Positions 7,641 to 16,592 of a stretch of 64,000 nucleotides of DNA are shown in pieces. Both the position numbers and the translations under genes were made by a program. Where the stretch lies: the NCBI RefSeq assembly GCF_044904675.1, contig NZ_JADIKJ010000018.1:42050-106049 (forward strand), written 5' to 3'. Within the stretch, counting starts at the first letter, position 1, and every line of letters starts with the position of its first letter. This stretch comes from Dyella_B jejuensis (GTDB lineage Bacteria > Pseudomonadota > Gammaproteobacteria > Xanthomonadales > Rhodanobacteraceae). The notes beneath the pieces are model-generated. The model was given only the letters and a program-made list of their open reading frames with translations, was not told the origin of the DNA and did no database searches.

Positions 7641-8621
7641 TCAGCCTCCGGTGGATGCGAGATGAGGGGTGATGCCGGTGCGGCCGTCATGCAGGAAATG
7701 GCCTTGCTCCTTGCGGCCAATCTGGCCGCCGAGCGCGCGCACCAGTTCATCGCGCTGTTCGTCCGCCTGCAGCAACGGGCGCAGCGGAATGCCGAATTCG
7801 CCGAACAGGCACAGGCGCAAATCGCCGGTGGCGGTGACGCGCAGACGATTGCAGCCGGCGCAGAAGTCCTGCGAGTAAGGCGCGATGATACCGATGCGGC
7901 CGGCATAATCCGGATGCCGGTATTCGCGTGCCGGTCCGGCGTCGGCAACGCGCGGCAACAGCTGCCAGCCCGATGCCTGCAATTGCGTTTCCAGGCTCTC
8001 GGCGCGGACATGGTGATCGCGGAAGAATGGCAGGTTGTCGCCGGTCTGCATCAGTTCGATAAAGCGCACGCCGGCATGATGCTCGCGCAGGTAATCGAGC
8101 CATGCCGGCAACTGCGCATCGTTGACGTCGCGCAGCAGCACGGCGTTGAGTTTGACCGGCAGTCCGGCGGCCAGCGCCATGTCCACGCCACGCAGGATGT
8201 CCGGCAGGCGATCGTGCCCGGTGATGCGCGCGAATACGGCCCGATCAAGGCTGTCCACGCTGACGTTGATGGCGTTGAGGCCGGCGTCCATCCATTCGCG
8301 CAGATGGCGGCTGAGCAGAGTGCCGTTGGTGGTCATCGCCAGTTTGGTAATGCCGGGTACCGCGGCGGCGGTGCGCAGGATGCCGGCAAGATCGTGGCGC
8401 ACGCTCGGCTCGCCACCGGTGATGCGCAGCTTGTGCATGCCCAGTTCGGTAAAGCCGCGCAACAGGCGCGCGATTTCCGCCAGCGACAATGGCCCGGCGG
8501 CGTGCGGATCGGCGTGGTAACCGTGCGGCAGGCAATAGGTGCAACGAAAGTTGCACGCGGGTATGACCGATAGTCGCAAGTACGGAAACCGGCGGCCGTA
8601 GCGATCAGCCAGCGGGGACAT
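7641..8621 (-). CDS. moaA: GTP 3',8-cyclase (radical SAM)
   Basis: MoaA starts molybdopterin synthesis by rearranging GTP. The 326-aa protein has the radical-SAM cluster motif CNFRCTYC near residue 25, the GGEP strand, a second FeS cluster set CAGCNRLRV plus a later Cys, and the C-terminal Gly-Gly expected of MoaA. The start at MSPLADRYG is supported by AGGAG 9 nt upstream; in-frame codons further upstream belong to the structured leader. It is the first gene of the moa operon. Confidence 0.94.
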   Translation of the reverse strand: MSPLADRYGRRFPYLRLSVIPACNFRCTYCLPHGYHADPHAAGPLSLAEIARLLRGFTELGMHKLRITGGEPSVRHDLAGILRTAAAVPGITKLAMTTNGTLLSRHLREWMDAGLNAINVSVDSLDRAVFARITGHDRLPDILRGVDMALAAGLPVKLNAVLLRDVNDAQLPAWLDYLREHHAGVRFIELMQTGDNLPFFRDHHVRAESLETQLQASGWQLLPRVADAGPAREYRHPDYAGRIGIIAPYSQDFCAGCNRLRVTATGDLRLCLFGEFGIPLRPLLQADEQRDELVRALGGQIGRKEQGHFLHDGRTGITPHLASTGG

Positions 8622-8765
8622 GTGCTGTACTCCTTTCCAAGTGGGAGGCGGGCGCGTTTCCGCGTACACCCTGGTGGCCCGAAGACCACGGACACCAGGC
8701 CGTATTCCGTTGCCGGGAACCGCAGGCCGGATGCCTCGGAGTTGTGGGTTGATGGACAAGTGCAA
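8622..8765 (-). promoter_or_regulatory. Structured moaA leader, candidate Moco riboswitch
   Basis: The 140 nt before moaA, read on the minus strand, hold several complementary G/C-rich segments: a CTCCGAGGC/GCCTG arm, a CCTGGTG...CACCAGG stem enclosing a GTGG...CCAC loop, and GGAGG/CCTCC pairing that could mask the moaA ribosome binding site. Position, size and structure suit the Moco RNA motif (Rfam RF01055) that controls moaA in many gammaproteobacteria. The consensus could not be aligned here, so this is a structural and positional guess. Confidence 0.45.
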
Positions 8766-8868
8766 CTATCCGAGTATCCGCAGGTTACGTCCAGTAGCGG
8801 CGCGGTGGCGGCCAGGCGCCGTGAAAAAGGCGTGAGCCATACCCTTTGGAAGGGCCGGTGCTTTTTTA

Positions 8869-11028
8869 TCAGCCAAGCTGGATAGCGCGCGTTACGGCGG
8901 CGAGGCGATCGCGCTGCGCAAGTATCAGCGCCAACTGGCCGAGTACCATCTGCGCCGTTTCATCGTCCACGCTGTCGGCCTGCGGCATCGCGGCTGGCGC
9001 CGCGTCGGCATTGCCGGCTGCCACGGGCGAGTTGGCTGCCAGCGTATCGGCGAGCTGTTCGAGCCTGCTGACTGCAAGATTGCCGGCGAGCGTCACGCCG
9101 TCGCGCGCCGGCGCGCCATCGATGCTTTGCCGATGCGCACCCAAGGCGGATATATGGCCCAGCATGGTATGCGCGAGGGTAAGGAAGCGGAGCAGTTCCT
9201 CGCTGCCGCGCCGTTGCCGATCCGGCTCGCGCAGCATGTTGGCAAGTACGCCGCTGAGCGCCGCATCGGCGTTATGCGCTTCGCGCCGCGCGATGCGATA
9301 GGCCAGATCGTCGCGCTTGCCATGCACGTATTGCGCGATGATCTGTTGCAGGTAGCGCGCATCGCTGCGCAGGGTGTTCGCCAGCACCTGGTGCAGTTGC
9401 CGTCCTTGCCAATCCGGCAGGACCAGGTAGATCGACAGCGCGGCGATGCCGGCGCCGATCAGCGTATCCAGCAGGCGCGGCCACATGACCGCGTAACCGT
9501 TGCCGGCCTGGTTGAAGCACAGCACCACGAACAGCGTGATCGCCGTCGTGGCGGTCGCATAGCGCCGCAGCCGGGCCGCGAAAAAAACCACGCCGGACAC
9601 CACCACCAGCAGCAATTGCCAGGACGCGCTCGGCAGCAGATGCAGCACCGCCCAACCGACGATCACGCCGGCCACGGTGCCGGCTACCCGTTGCAGCATG
9701 CGCGCAAGGGTGGCGCCGTAGCTGGGTTGGCACACCAGCAAGGTGGTCAGCAGGATCCAGTAGCCGTGGCGCGTGTGCAGCAGCTGCAGCACGCCGTATC
9801 CGGCCATCAGCGCCAGCGCCAGCCGCACCGCGTGCCGGAAACGCGGCGAGCGCGGCGTCAGCTGGATGCCGATGCGGTGCCACGCTTCACGCAGGGATTG
9901 GGGACCGGGATTCTGCAACGCATCCTCGCCTTCGGCGGAAGCCGTCGGCGCCGGCTCGTTTTCCAGCAGTACCTGGATCGCCACGATATTGCGCAACAGC
10001 GCATCCAGCGAGCGCAGCAGCGATTCGGCCGGTGCTGGCCGGTATTGGCGCAATGCCTCGATCGACGCGCGCAGATCGTTTTGCGCGGCGCACAAGTTGG
10101 CGATATCGGCCGCAGTCCGCCGCAGTCGCAGCGCTTCGGCGTGTCGGCGGCACTGCTGCGCCTGCAACCGCAGGATATGTTCGCAGCGGAACAGCACGTC
10201 GCTGTGGTAGAACGCCTCGGCCAGCTCGGCATGCGGATAGTGTGAAGAGCTGACCCGTTCGTGGATGTCCTGGGCCTTGAAATAAAGCTGCAAGCGCGCC
10301 GCGGTGGCGCCGCGCGGACGGCGCATGCCGATGCGGTCGATCAGCACGATGCGCGTGTCGTTGAGCGCTTCCACTACCTGCTCATTGCGCATGGCCAGGG
10401 CCAGCAGCAGCGCGTCGCGGTCGATGCCGCGCACTGGCGTGAACAGCGCGGCCTTTCCGTCCAGGTAATCGGCAAGGCTGTCGAATACCCGGGCCAATGC
10501 CTGGCGCACGGCCAATTGCGGCGAGAGCATGCTCCACAGCAGCGATAACAGGCCGTATGCGAGCGCACCGGCGAGCAGTTGCAAGGGCTCGGTCACCGGG
10601 TTCGACGGCGGATGCGGCTGGTCCATGCCGATCATGGTGTAGACGGCCAGGATCAAGGTGCCGCCCGCGATCGTGGCGTAGCGCGCGCTCACCGCGCCAA
10701 GCATCACCAGCACGAACGTCATCAGGGGCAGCGCCAGGGCGAACGCCATCGGCCAGGGCAACAGCCATTCCACGGCGAACGCCACGCCGGCAAAGCACAG
10801 CAGTGTCATCAGCAGGGTAACCACGCGGCTGCGCCAGTGGTCTTCGGTCTCGGCCAGGGCACAGGCAATCACGCCGAGCATGGCGGGAATCATGGCGGAG
10901 GCATGGCCGCGCAACAGGCAATACAGGATCACGCCGGCAAGCGCGAGCAGCACCCGCAGGCATTCGGCGAAACGATCCGAGCCTTGCAGGCGGCGCCAGT
11001 AGTGGAGGAAAGAGAGGCGGGCAAGCAT
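8869..11028 (-). CDS. YccS/FUSC family inner-membrane protein
   Basis: A 719-aa protein with the FUSC layout: an N-terminal block of about six membrane helices (residues about 20-170), a soluble middle rich in Leu, Arg and Gln (about 180-385), a second membrane block (about 400-520) with the family-typical segment YWILLTTLLVCQPSYGAT, and a soluble C-terminus. It is related to YccS/YhfK and aromatic-acid exporter AaeB proteins, whose substrates are poorly known. The start MLARLSFLHYWRRL is the first Met with membrane-protein character. It is divergent from the OpuC genes. Confidence 0.85.
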   Translation of the reverse strand: MLARLSFLHYWRRLQGSDRFAECLRVLLALAGVILYCLLRGHASAMIPAMLGVIACALAETEDHWRSRVVTLLMTLLCFAGVAFAVEWLLPWPMAFALALPLMTFVLVMLGAVSARYATIAGGTLILAVYTMIGMDQPHPPSNPVTEPLQLLAGALAYGLLSLLWSMLSPQLAVRQALARVFDSLADYLDGKAALFTPVRGIDRDALLLALAMRNEQVVEALNDTRIVLIDRIGMRRPRGATAARLQLYFKAQDIHERVSSSHYPHAELAEAFYHSDVLFRCEHILRLQAQQCRRHAEALRLRRTAADIANLCAAQNDLRASIEALRQYRPAPAESLLRSLDALLRNIVAIQVLLENEPAPTASAEGEDALQNPGPQSLREAWHRIGIQLTPRSPRFRHAVRLALALMAGYGVLQLLHTRHGYWILLTTLLVCQPSYGATLARMLQRVAGTVAGVIVGWAVLHLLPSASWQLLLVVVSGVVFFAARLRRYATATTAITLFVVLCFNQAGNGYAVMWPRLLDTLIGAGIAALSIYLVLPDWQGRQLHQVLANTLRSDARYLQQIIAQYVHGKRDDLAYRIARREAHNADAALSGVLANMLREPDRQRRGSEELLRFLTLAHTMLGHISALGAHRQSIDGAPARDGVTLAGNLAVSRLEQLADTLAANSPVAAGNADAAPAAMPQADSVDDETAQMVLGQLALILAQRDRLAAVTRAIQLG

Positions 11029-11148
11029 GCGGCAAGCATACGATGGTGCGTCGCACAATGCTCGTTCCTCTGGCCTTCCTCCAAATGGAAAGCGGCATCT
11101 GGATAACGCATGCGTTAGATTCAGGTGCCCACTGCCGCTCCGACCCGC

Positions 11149-11919
11149 ATGTCCGCCAACCGCAACGCCTCTTCCGCCGCGTTCGAGCTTCGCGGCGTCA
11201 GCAAGCGCTATGGCGCCGTGGTGGCGCTGGACGATGTCTGGCTGCGTTTTCCCGCCGGCAGCGTCACCGCGCTGATCGGTAGCAGCGGTTCGGGCAAGTC
11301 GACCCTGCTGCGCATGCTGATCGGACTGGAATGGCCGGAGCGTGGCGAGGTGCGGGCGGACGGCCGCGCGCTGGAAAAAAGACAGGTACTGGAACTGCGC
11401 CGGCGCATCGGCTACGTGATCCAGGAAGGCGGCCTGTTCCCGCACCTCACGGCGCTGGGCAACTTGGCCTTGCTGCCTCATCACCTTGGCTGGAACCCGC
11501 AGCGCATCCGCCAACGCGCCGAACAACTGGCTACGCTGGCTCACTTGCCGCAAAGCGCGCTCGAACGCTATCCGGCGGAATTATCCGGCGGCCAGCGCCA
11601 GCGCGTGGCGCTGATGCGTGGCCTGATGCTCAATCCGGACGCCCTGCTGCTGGACGAACCGCTGGGCGCGCTCGATCCGCTGGTGCGCCACGAGTTGCAG
11701 GATGAGCTGAAGCAGATCTTCGAGCAGCTCGGCAAAACCGTGGTAGTGGTCACCCACGATATCGCCGAGGCGGCGTGGTTCGCGCAGCGCATCGTGCTGA
11801 TGCGCCACGGCAAGGTGGTGCAGGATGGTTGCCTGGACGATTTGCGCGAGCGCCCGGCCGATCCGTTCGTGACCCGTTTCGTCGAAGCGCAGCGCACGCT
11901 GCGGGAGCGTTCGGCATGA
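11149..11919 (+). CDS. Osmoprotectant ABC transporter ATP-binding protein (OpuCA-like)
   Basis: A 256-aa ABC ATPase with Walker A GSSGSGKS, signature LSGGQRQR, Walker B LLLDEPLGALD and switch THD. It resembles the ATPases of glycine betaine/choline importers (OpuCA, ProV) but lacks the C-terminal CBS domains often seen in that family. The ATG at 11149 is used; an in-frame GTG at 11125 adds eight residues. The stop overlaps the next gene (ATGA), which encodes its permease partner. Confidence 0.85.
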   Translation: MSANRNASSAAFELRGVSKRYGAVVALDDVWLRFPAGSVTALIGSSGSGKSTLLRMLIGLEWPERGEVRADGRALEKRQVLELRRRIGYVIQEGGLFPHLTALGNLALLPHHLGWNPQRIRQRAEQLATLAHLPQSALERYPAELSGGQRQRVALMRGLMLNPDALLLDEPLGALDPLVRHELQDELKQIFEQLGKTVVVVTHDIAEAAWFAQRIVLMRHGKVVQDGCLDDLRERPADPFVTRFVEAQRTLRERSA

Positions 11920-13394
11920 AGCGGCTGTGGATCGCCGCGCTCTGCCTGCTGCTGCCTGCGTGGACACACGCCGCACCCGTGCGCATCGGCTCCAAGCAGT
12001 TCACCGAATCGGTGATCCTGGGCGAGGTGGCGCGGCTCGCCGCCCGCCAGGCCGGGGTGCCGGCCGAACACCGGCGCGAACTAGGCGGCTCCGCCATCCT
12101 GTGGAGCGCGCTGCTGCACGGCGATATCGACGCTTATCCCGAGTACACCGGCACGCTCACGCATGAGCTGCTCAAGAACGTGGCGCCGGATGCGGACATT
12201 CCCACCTTGCGCGCCGCGCTCAAGCCGTTGGGCATCGGCATCACCGATTCGCTCGGCTTCAACGATACCTATGCCATCGGCATGCGCGGAGATCGCGCGC
12301 AGCAACTGGGCATCCAGCGCATTTCCGACCTGGCGCGGCACCCCGGGCTGCACCTGGGGTTCTCCAACGAATTCATGAATCGAACCGACGGCTGGCCCGG
12401 CCTGCGCCAACGTTACGGGCTGGCGCAGGCGCAGGTGCGCGGACTGGATCATGCCTTGTCGTATCGCGCGCTGGTCAGCGGAGCGGTCGATGCCATCGAT
12501 CTCTACAGCACCGATGCGGAGATCCCGTACTACCACCTGCGCACGCTGGATGACGACCGGCATTATTTCCCGCATTACGAAGCGGTCTACCTGTACCGCC
12601 TGTCGCTGCAACAGAGTTCCCCGGCCTTCGTGGCGGTCTTGAACCGGCTGGCCGGGCGCATCGACGAAGACGCCATGCGTCGTATGAATGCGCAGGTGAA
12701 GCGCAAGGGCGAGCAGGAAACCGTGGTGGCAGCGGGATTCCTCGGCGTGCAGCCGGATCGCGACAGCGCCGGTCTGTGGTCGCGGCTGTGGCAGCGCACG
12801 CTCGAGCATCTGCGACTGGTAGTGATCTCGCTGACTGCGGCAGTGCTGCTTGCGGTGCCGCTGGGCGTATTCTCCGCCCGCTCCAGGCGTCTTGGGCAAG
12901 TGATCATGGCGGCGAGCGGCGTGCTGCAAACGGTTCCGTCGCTGGCCATGTTCGTATTCATGATCCCGCTGTTCGGCATCGGCACCTGGCCGGCCATGGC
13001 TGCATTGTTTTTCTATAGCCTGCTGCCGATCGTGCGCAATACCTATGCGGGTTTGATCGGCATTCCCACCGACCTGCGTGAATCGGCTGCCGCACTTGGA
13101 CTGCCGCGCGGCGTGCGTTTGCGGCGCGTGGAATTGCCGATGGCGCTGCGCTCCATTCTTGCCGGCGTGAAAACCGCCGCGGTGATCAACGTCGGCACCG
13201 CCACGCTCGGCGCGTTGATCGGCGCGGGCGGCTACGGCCAGCCCATCGTCACCGGCATCCGCCTGGACGATACCGGGCTGATCCTGGAAGGCGCCATTCC
13301 CGCCGCGTTGATGGCGCTGGCCATGCAGGGCCTGTTCGAAGGCGTGGAGCGATGGCTGACGCCGCGCGGCATGCGGATCGAGGCGCGCACATGA
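11916..13394 (+). CDS. Osmoprotectant-binding protein/permease fusion (OpuC type)
   Basis: A 492-aa fusion. A signal peptide (MKRLWIAALCLLLPAWTHA) leads a type II binding-protein domain (about residues 20-280, with GSKQFTESVILGE and EYTGT, typical of OpuCC/OsmX choline/betaine binders). A permease of about five helices follows (about 295-480), with LQTVPSLAMFVFM and an EAA-like loop LRESAAALGL. The binding domain comes first; in many known fusions it follows the permease. With the adjacent ATPase it forms a two-gene importer. Betaine, choline, carnitine or ergothioneine are possible substrates; sequence alone does not decide. Confidence 0.83.
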   Translation: MKRLWIAALCLLLPAWTHAAPVRIGSKQFTESVILGEVARLAARQAGVPAEHRRELGGSAILWSALLHGDIDAYPEYTGTLTHELLKNVAPDADIPTLRAALKPLGIGITDSLGFNDTYAIGMRGDRAQQLGIQRISDLARHPGLHLGFSNEFMNRTDGWPGLRQRYGLAQAQVRGLDHALSYRALVSGAVDAIDLYSTDAEIPYYHLRTLDDDRHYFPHYEAVYLYRLSLQQSSPAFVAVLNRLAGRIDEDAMRRMNAQVKRKGEQETVVAAGFLGVQPDRDSAGLWSRLWQRTLEHLRLVVISLTAAVLLAVPLGVFSARSRRLGQVIMAASGVLQTVPSLAMFVFMIPLFGIGTWPAMAALFFYSLLPIVRNTYAGLIGIPTDLRESAAALGLPRGVRLRRVELPMALRSILAGVKTAAVINVGTATLGALIGAGGYGQPIVTGIRLDDTGLILEGAIPAALMALAMQGLFEGVERWLTPRGMRIEART

Positions 13395-13415
13395 TCCATT
13401 GCTCAGTGCCGCTGC

Positions 13416-13916
13416 TCAGTGCCGCCGACCGGCCTTCAGTGACGCGCCACCCTTGGCAGCCTGCATGCTTCGCTGCACGTCTTCGCGCGACGCGCGCCCA
13501 ACGGCCGGCCACATGGCTGGATTTTCGGGGCGATATTGTTGCTCGCGCAAATTGACGGAGCTGGCGCCGGCCTGGTCGAGCAATTCGCAGGCATCATCCA
13601 TCGACATTTCGCCGCGTAATTCGACGACTACCGTGGTGTGGCCGATCAGCGATGGATCGGGTACCTGTCGCGGAGAACGCGGTTCCGTCAGTCTACGCTT
13701 GTCTTTTTCTGCTCCGGTGGCGCGATCAACCCGCCCGGTGTGGCTGGCTTCGGAAATCACGCTGGTCGGCGCGCTGGAACTGGAAGGCGTGTCGTCGACG
13801 CTTTCGTCGAACGTCAACACGATCTGTTCACGCTGCAGGCCCGCCGACAACAGTTTTTCCGCCGCGGCGTTGGCTTCGAATTGGTTATCAAAGCATGCAA
13901 CTACGAGTTCGGCCAT
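13416..13916 (-). CDS. Hypothetical stress-type protein with YflT-like N-terminus
   Basis: A 166-aa soluble protein. The first 45 residues (ELVVACFDNQFEANAAAEKLLSAGL then QIVLTF) follow the alpha/beta pattern of the YflT/general-stress-protein domain, in which paired strands and a helix repeat. A Ser/Pro/Thr-rich linker follows, then a second strand-rich part (TTVVVELRGEMSMDDACELLDQAGA). GGGAG 8 nt upstream fixes the start. It converges with the OpuC fusion gene. Function unknown. Confidence 0.7.
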   Translation of the reverse strand: MAELVVACFDNQFEANAAAEKLLSAGLQREQIVLTFDESVDDTPSSSSAPTSVISEASHTGRVDRATGAEKDKRRLTEPRSPRQVPDPSLIGHTTVVVELRGEMSMDDACELLDQAGASSVNLREQQYRPENPAMWPAVGRASREDVQRSMQAAKGGASLKAGRRH

Positions 13917-14092
13917 GACATGCTCCCTTTCGTTCGTTCTGTGGCAAAGAACTCTAGGACCTCGACCATAACCCGGGCGTGAGCAGGCCGCGAAGCACCG
14001 GCGCAACATTATGCTTGCGTTCGCTTGCAGGACACGCAAGGGTCACGCCTGCGGTGATAACTATGCATCGCACTTAAACCGGAGATGCAGTG

Positions 14093-14629
14093 ATGGATTT
14101 TCCAAATAAATTATCCATGGCGTCGCTGTTGGCGTTGATGGTGGCTTCACCTGCCTGGGCGCAGAGCGGCATGTCACCCAACTCGGCCGCCAGCGGCACC
14201 CGTTCGGCGCATACCACGCAGGACGTGCGCTTCGTGATGGCCGCTTCGGCGGCGGGCGATACCGAGATCATGGCCAGCCGCCTGGCGCAGAAGCAAGCGC
14301 AGTCGGCCAACGTCAAGACCTTTGCCGCCACCATGATCCACGATCACACCATGGCCAACGAACAATTGAAGGCGATCGCGCAAAAAGATGGCTACAGCAT
14401 CGCCAGCATGCCGACGGAAACGCAAGAGGCCAACCTGGCCAAGTTGCGGCCGCTGCACGGCGCGGATTTCGACAAGGCCTACGCAACGATGATGGTGAGC
14501 GATCACCGCGATGCAGTCGCCCTGTTCCAGAGCGAATCCAACTCGGGTAACAACGCCGACCTCAAAGCCTTCGCGACACAGACGCTGCCGATCCTGCAGC
14601 ATCATCTTTCCATGGCGACATCACTTTGA
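14093..14629 (+). CDS. Exported DUF4142 protein
   Basis: A 178-aa protein with a signal peptide (to about AWAQ, residue 24) and the DUF4142 helical bundle. The pattern QDVRFVMAASAAGDTEIMASRLAQ, then MIHDHTMANEQL and MMVSDHRDAVALFQ, is typical, with ferritin-like spaced His residues. Members are periplasmic and often stress-induced, without an established reaction. GGAG 8 nt before the ATG decides the start over the adjacent GTG. A paralogue lies at 50573-51121. Confidence 0.82.
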   Translation: MDFPNKLSMASLLALMVASPAWAQSGMSPNSAASGTRSAHTTQDVRFVMAASAAGDTEIMASRLAQKQAQSANVKTFAATMIHDHTMANEQLKAIAQKDGYSIASMPTETQEANLAKLRPLHGADFDKAYATMMVSDHRDAVALFQSESNSGNNADLKAFATQTLPILQHHLSMATSL

Positions 14630-14676
14630 TGGCGGCTGCGTTATGCCGGCACTGGCCGGGATGAGGCTGGGAATCG

Positions 14677-14925
14677 TCAGATAAAAGCCTGCGGCACCGG
14701 CGGTGTACCGACCGGATCGCCGATCGGCGGCGGCGATGGTTCCGGTTCGGTCAACGGCGGCCGCTCCGGAGTAGGCAGCGGTGGCTCGGGGTTGGGGCCG
14801 GGCGGTTCGGGTGCCGGCGGCTTGGTCGGATCGGGTTCCGGTGGCATATGCGCACGCAGGTCTGGCGCAGACACGGCGCCGGTCGCCGGTATCGATGGAA
14901 ATGTGGAAGAGATAGTGCGATTCAT
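14677..14925 (-). CDS. Small proline-rich protein, uncertain
   Basis: 82 residues, more than a third Pro in the second half (repeats of EPEPxPP/PTxPP type), with no signal peptide or known domain. The start MNRTISSTFPSIPA has only a weak ribosome site. Similar Pro-rich small proteins occur in this bacterial group, but low-complexity G/C-rich DNA can also give such a frame by chance. Confidence 0.4.
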   Translation of the reverse strand: MNRTISSTFPSIPATGAVSAPDLRAHMPPEPDPTKPPAPEPPGPNPEPPLPTPERPPLTEPEPSPPPIGDPVGTPPVPQAFI

Positions 14926-15164
14926 GGCTTTATCCGCGCCTGCGCGGCACTTGCGGCTGATGGAGCGACTTTGACCGCGCGCATGTGCACGCGGGACGAA
15001 ATCCTTGTGAGCGCACTCGTGCCATTTCTATCGCGACGCGCGTCGTACTCACGCGGCCATGGTCACCATCGCCGGTGCGGGAACTTCGTTCACGTCAATT
15101 CGACGATCTTTCACACGCGACGGCGACACACTCTGCGCGCATGCACTGGCCGAGGAGATACGTC

Positions 15165-15641
15165 ATGAGCCACCCGTTCGTACTTGCCATGCCCTGGTGG
15201 CATTTCGTGTTGCGCGGCATCGGCGCCTACATCGCCATACTGTTCATGATGCGCATCGTGGGCAAACGTTCCTTCGGCGACTTGTCCACCTTCGATTTGA
15301 TCGTGCTGGTGCTGGTCGGCGGTACGTTGCGCAATTCGATCGTCGGCCCGGATACGTCCTTTCCCGGCGGCATCATCGCGGTGGCTTCGATCCTTGCCGC
15401 CGACCGCGCGCTGGCGTGGATATGCACGCGCTCGACGTGGATCAACCGCGTGGTCGAAGGCCGCCCGACGGTGCTGGTGCACGATGGCGAAGTGGTGCCC
15501 GGCGCGCTGGAGCGTGTAAGCATGCCTGCGGCAGCGTTCCGGCGTGCGTTGCACGCGGCCGGCCTGGAGGACGTCGCAACGATCAGCATCGCCAGGCTGG
15601 AGCCCAATGGACGCATCACGGTGATCAAGCGAACGCCGTGA
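15165..15641 (+). CDS. DUF421/YetF family membrane protein
   Basis: 158 residues with two or three N-terminal membrane helices (about 8-30 and 38-75) containing the family hallmark MRIVGKRSFGDLSTFDLIVLVLVGG, then a cytoplasmic domain with GRPTVLVHDGEVV. This is the YetF/DUF421 arrangement. Function is unknown; members are linked to sporulation or stress in other bacteria. GAGGAG 8 nt before the ATG supports the start. Confidence 0.85.
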   Translation: MSHPFVLAMPWWHFVLRGIGAYIAILFMMRIVGKRSFGDLSTFDLIVLVLVGGTLRNSIVGPDTSFPGGIIAVASILAADRALAWICTRSTWINRVVEGRPTVLVHDGEVVPGALERVSMPAAAFRRALHAAGLEDVATISIARLEPNGRITVIKRTP

Positions 15642-15710
15642 GTCGCCTTGACGACCCCTCGACGCCCTGACGAGTAAAGCTGATTTCGCTCTTACATCGG
15701 AGATGTTTCC

Positions 15711-16280
15711 ATGCCTGAGAAGAAGACTCGCCAAGCCGCTGCCAAAGACAAGCGCGAAGGAAAATCGGCCAGTACCCAGGCCGGCGAATACGTGCACGAG
15801 GAGATCGAGCACGTGCGCAAGGGCAAGCACGGTGCGCGTTCGCCGCAGCAGGCGATCGCCATCGGCCTGTCGAAGGCGCGCCGTTCGGGAGTCAAGGTGC
15901 CGCGCAAGAAAGCATCGACCAAAAAAGCATCGACCAAGCAAGCGTCGGCCAAGAAATCAGCCACCAGGAAAGCGGCGCGAAAGAGCGCCAGCACCAACAA
16001 GGCCGCCGCGCATCGCAAGCGTGGCAGTACCGCCAAACGGGCTACCGCCAAGCGTGCGAGCAGCAGCAAGCGTGCGAGCGCTTCCTCGAAGGCGCTGCGC
16101 CGGGAAGGTTCGAGCGCGGCATCGAAGCGTTCGCTGTCGGCGCACGCCAAGCGCGCTTCGTCCAAGCGCAGCGCCGCGTCGCGTTCGGCGGCGGCCAAGA
16201 AGGCAGCGCGCACGAAAGGCGCAAGCGGCCGTTCCACGGCGGCAAAGAAGGCCGCCAAATCGAGACGTTCTGGCTCGTAA
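15711..16280 (+). CDS. DUF6496-like protein with histone-H1-like Lys/Ala/Ser tail
   Basis: 189 residues. The first 60 (KDKREGKSASTQAGEYVHEEIEHVRKGKHG, SPQQAIAIGLSKARRSG) look like the small plasmid-stabilisation-like DUF6496 domain. The remaining 130 are repetitive Lys/Ala/Ser/Arg (KKASTKKAS, KRASSSKRA), like bacterial histone-H1 mimics such as AlgP or HctB. A very basic DNA-binding or nucleoid role is inferred. GGAG lies about 8 nt before the ATG. It stands next to the end-joining genes, which may be coincidence. Confidence 0.8.
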   Translation: MPEKKTRQAAAKDKREGKSASTQAGEYVHEEIEHVRKGKHGARSPQQAIAIGLSKARRSGVKVPRKKASTKKASTKQASAKKSATRKAARKSASTNKAAAHRKRGSTAKRATAKRASSSKRASASSKALRREGSSAASKRSLSAHAKRASSKRSAASRSAAAKKAARTKGASGRSTAAKKAAKSRRSGS

Positions 16281-16295
16281 AGCGGCGCTGGCTGG

Positions 16296-16318
16296 CCCCT
16301 CCCGCCGACAGGGAGGGG
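16296..16318. terminator. G/C-rich hairpin between converging genes
   Basis: CCCCTCCC (16296-16303) pairs perfectly with GGGAGGGG (16311-16318) across a 7-nt loop. It lies just after the stop of the H1-like gene and before the 3' end of the minus-strand 68-aa gene, so it could end transcription from either side. There is no T-run, so intrinsic termination would be weak. Confidence 0.4.
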
Positions 16319-16346
16319 CGTGGGGATATACCTTTCAGCTTGGCTG

Positions 16347-16553
16347 TTACTCCTGCGCGTTTGCCGACGAGGAGGCGTTCAATGCCGCCGCTACCGCCGC
16401 ATCGCCGTTGACCAGTTCGGTCCACTTCAGTTCGATCCCTTTGCGATGAGCCTTCCTGGCGATCTTGATGCCCGTTGCATCGAGCACCACGGTATAGGCC
16501 TGGCCTTCGATGTCGATCTCGCGTCGCAGCGGTTTATCCAGCATGGTCGTCAT
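16347..16553 (-). CDS. 68-aa hypothetical protein beside ligD
   Basis: The protein starts MTTMLDKPLRREIDIEGQ and has alternating hydrophobic strands followed by a basic IKIARKAHRKGIELKW segment and an Ala-rich end. GGAG 8 nt before the ATG at 16553 is convincing. It lies 39 bp downstream of ligD on the same strand and may be co-transcribed. No family recognised; the strand pattern suggests a small beta-rich, possibly nucleic-acid-binding protein. Confidence 0.65.
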   Translation of the reverse strand: MTTMLDKPLRREIDIEGQAYTVVLDATGIKIARKAHRKGIELKWTELVNGDAAVAAALNASSSANAQE

Positions 16554-16592
16554 AAGCAATCTCCGTGCACATGAAAGGAATGGCAGTTGCCG

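Noticed and set aside
6519..8573. A 684-aa plus-strand frame opposite moaA and the MoaC/MoaB gene
   Set aside because: Its Ala/Gln/His/Arg-rich composition is the antisense shadow of well-identified genes.
8821..8868. A rho-independent terminator after the FUSC gene
   Set aside because: Short stems next to T/A runs can be drawn in both directions, but none gives a convincing stem plus T-tract.
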